Position numbers and translations under genes: made by a program. A stretch of DNA of 64,000 nucleotides from Paenarthrobacter aurescens. GTDB taxonomy: Bacteria > Actinomycetota > Actinomycetes > Actinomycetales > Micrococcaceae. The notes beneath the pieces are model-generated. The model had not been told where the DNA came from, ran no database searches, and saw only the letters and a program-made list of their open reading frames with translations. Below, piece after piece: positions 63,347 through 64,000 of the stretch (positions are counted from its first letter, which is position 1; every line of letters starts with the position of its first letter). The DNA lies in assembly GCF_025421775.1 (NCBI RefSeq), contig NZ_JAOEFX010000003.1, positions 62,001 through 126,000 of the forward strand, written 5' to 3'.

Positions 63347-64000
63347 TCACCGTCCCAGCGCGAAACCCGACTCCACGGCCGGGTCAATCCAGCCGTTCCG
63401 TAGGACCCTCTTGATGTGCAATATCGCCTTGGCGAATCCGTCTGCCAGATCGTCTTTTCCGAAGACAAGAACTGTCCAGCCCGCCGCTGCGAAAGCCTTG
63501 TCGCGGCGCCGATCGCTGAAGAACTGTTCCTCCTCAAGGTGATGTTCGCCGTCGTACTGAATGGCCAGGCGCCGAACGCGGAAGCCGAGGTCCGCGGATG
63601 GAGAGTACGGGTCGTCGGCGCGTAGTCGTATCTGGAGCTCTGGTTCTGCAAGGCCTGCGTCGAGCATGGCCAAGCGAAGCATCGACTCCGGCGCCGAGTC
63701 AGCACCGACCCTCATCAGTTCACGTGCTTCGCGTGCCCGGACCACACCTTGGAGGTTCTTGTGCCGGTCAAGCATCTTCCGAAGTGCCGCGATGGAACTG
63801 AACGGAGCTTCGCGTCCTTCGAACTCTTGCCGGGGGGTGCGAATGATTTGGTCGCCTATACAGACCAGCTCGTTCAACGGTAGCCGGCGTGCCAAATCCA
63901 GCCATGTCCTGGCACGGGTGCTCATCCACATGCCCTGGTTGAACTCGATTTCGGATTCGTCCACAATCACAGTGTGTCCGATGATGCCTCGTCGCCGCGC
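63347..64000 (-). CDS. DUF559/Vsr-like endonuclease-domain protein, 5' end cut by window
   Basis: The frame is open to base 64000, showing 217 residues; the GTG at 63970 is probably internal. The visible start RRRGIIGHT, then WMSTRARTWLDLARRLPLNELVCIGDQIIR, is the middle of a common actinobacterial protein whose N-terminal HTH-like domain is missing here. The C-terminus carries the endonuclease-like fold: ADLGFRVRRLAIQYDGEHHLEEEQFFSDRRRDKAFAAAGWTVLVFGKDDL. The Asp/Glu pattern resembles DUF559 nucleases. Function is unproven. Confidence 0.8.
   Translation of the reverse strand, partial: ARRRGIIGHTVIVDESEIEFNQGMWMSTRARTWLDLARRLPLNELVCIGDQIIRTPRQEFEGREAPFSSIAALRKMLDRHKNLQGVVRAREARELMRVGADSAPESMLRLAMLDAGLAEPELQIRLRADDPYSPSADLGFRVRRLAIQYDGEHHLEEEQFFSDRRRDKAFAAAGWTVLVFGKDDLADGFAKAILHIKRVLRNGWIDPAVESGFALGR

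Overview
The window looks like chromosomal DNA of a GC-rich actinobacterium of the Micrococcaceae, most like Arthrobacter/Paenarthrobacter. Supporting signs are a Tad-type pilus operon beside a DEAH-box helicase, a Lys-rich TopA tail, a 32-residue bS22-like ribosomal protein, and many genes whose -10 hexamer lies 6 nt from the start codon (leaderless mRNAs). No rRNA, tRNA, CRISPR array, transposase or phage gene was seen.

Layout. 1-2058: end of a Tad secretion/pilus operon (TadB and TadC-like membrane proteins, a DUF4244 pilin with a long acidic N-terminus, TadE and a TadE-like protein), then a convergent DEAH/DUF1998 helicase. 4580-20565: housekeeping genes: acetyltransferase, tRNA hydroxylase TrhO, two paralogous lipoproteins, a NPPF-motif methyltransferase, an ArsR-type regulator, TopA, SseB-like protein, Ppx/GppA, a TIM-barrel isomerase, ProC, a Ktr/Trk K+ channel pair, AcuC and a second ArsR. 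20773-24312: glutamate dehydrogenase, L-lactate dehydrogenase and its divergent FadR-type regulator.

24354-61210 is a large carbohydrate island that looks built for pectin (rhamnogalacturonan with galactan side chains and galacturonate). It holds a LacI regulator; an oxidoreductase, SDR dehydrogenase, KdgD, enolase-superfamily enzyme and semialdehyde dehydrogenase that together resemble the oxidative uronate route to 2-oxoglutarate; GH42 beta-galactosidase; GH78 alpha-L-rhamnosidase; CE12 rhamnogalacturonan acetylesterase; a YesU-like protein; two other esterases; two Gfo/Idh/MocA-DUF6807 fusion proteins, one with a metal-ligand-less M24 protein; three pairs of ABC sugar permeases with four binding lipoproteins but no ATPase gene; and two YesL-like membrane proteins. 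A 16-bp LacI-type operator close to GAGAAAACGCTTTCTC occurs in each major promoter region of the island, nine copies in all, suggesting one regulon read by the LacI protein at 24354-25385.

61211-64000: DAHP synthase preceded by a leader peptide with a Trp-Tyr-Ala-Tyr-Phe run and foldable RNA (an aromatic amino acid attenuator), an excisionase-type HTH protein, bS22, and a DUF559-type endonuclease-like gene cut by the window end. In Mycobacterium the ppx, TIM-barrel, proC, HTH and bS22 genes are neighbours; here proC and the HTH gene are about 46 kb apart, so the material between them interrupts a conserved cluster.

Other notable sequence structure: several very long, nearly perfect palindromes between convergent genes, two of which share the same arm sequence; a glutamate dehydrogenase reading frame that runs through its own terminator; and three tandem FadR-type operators.
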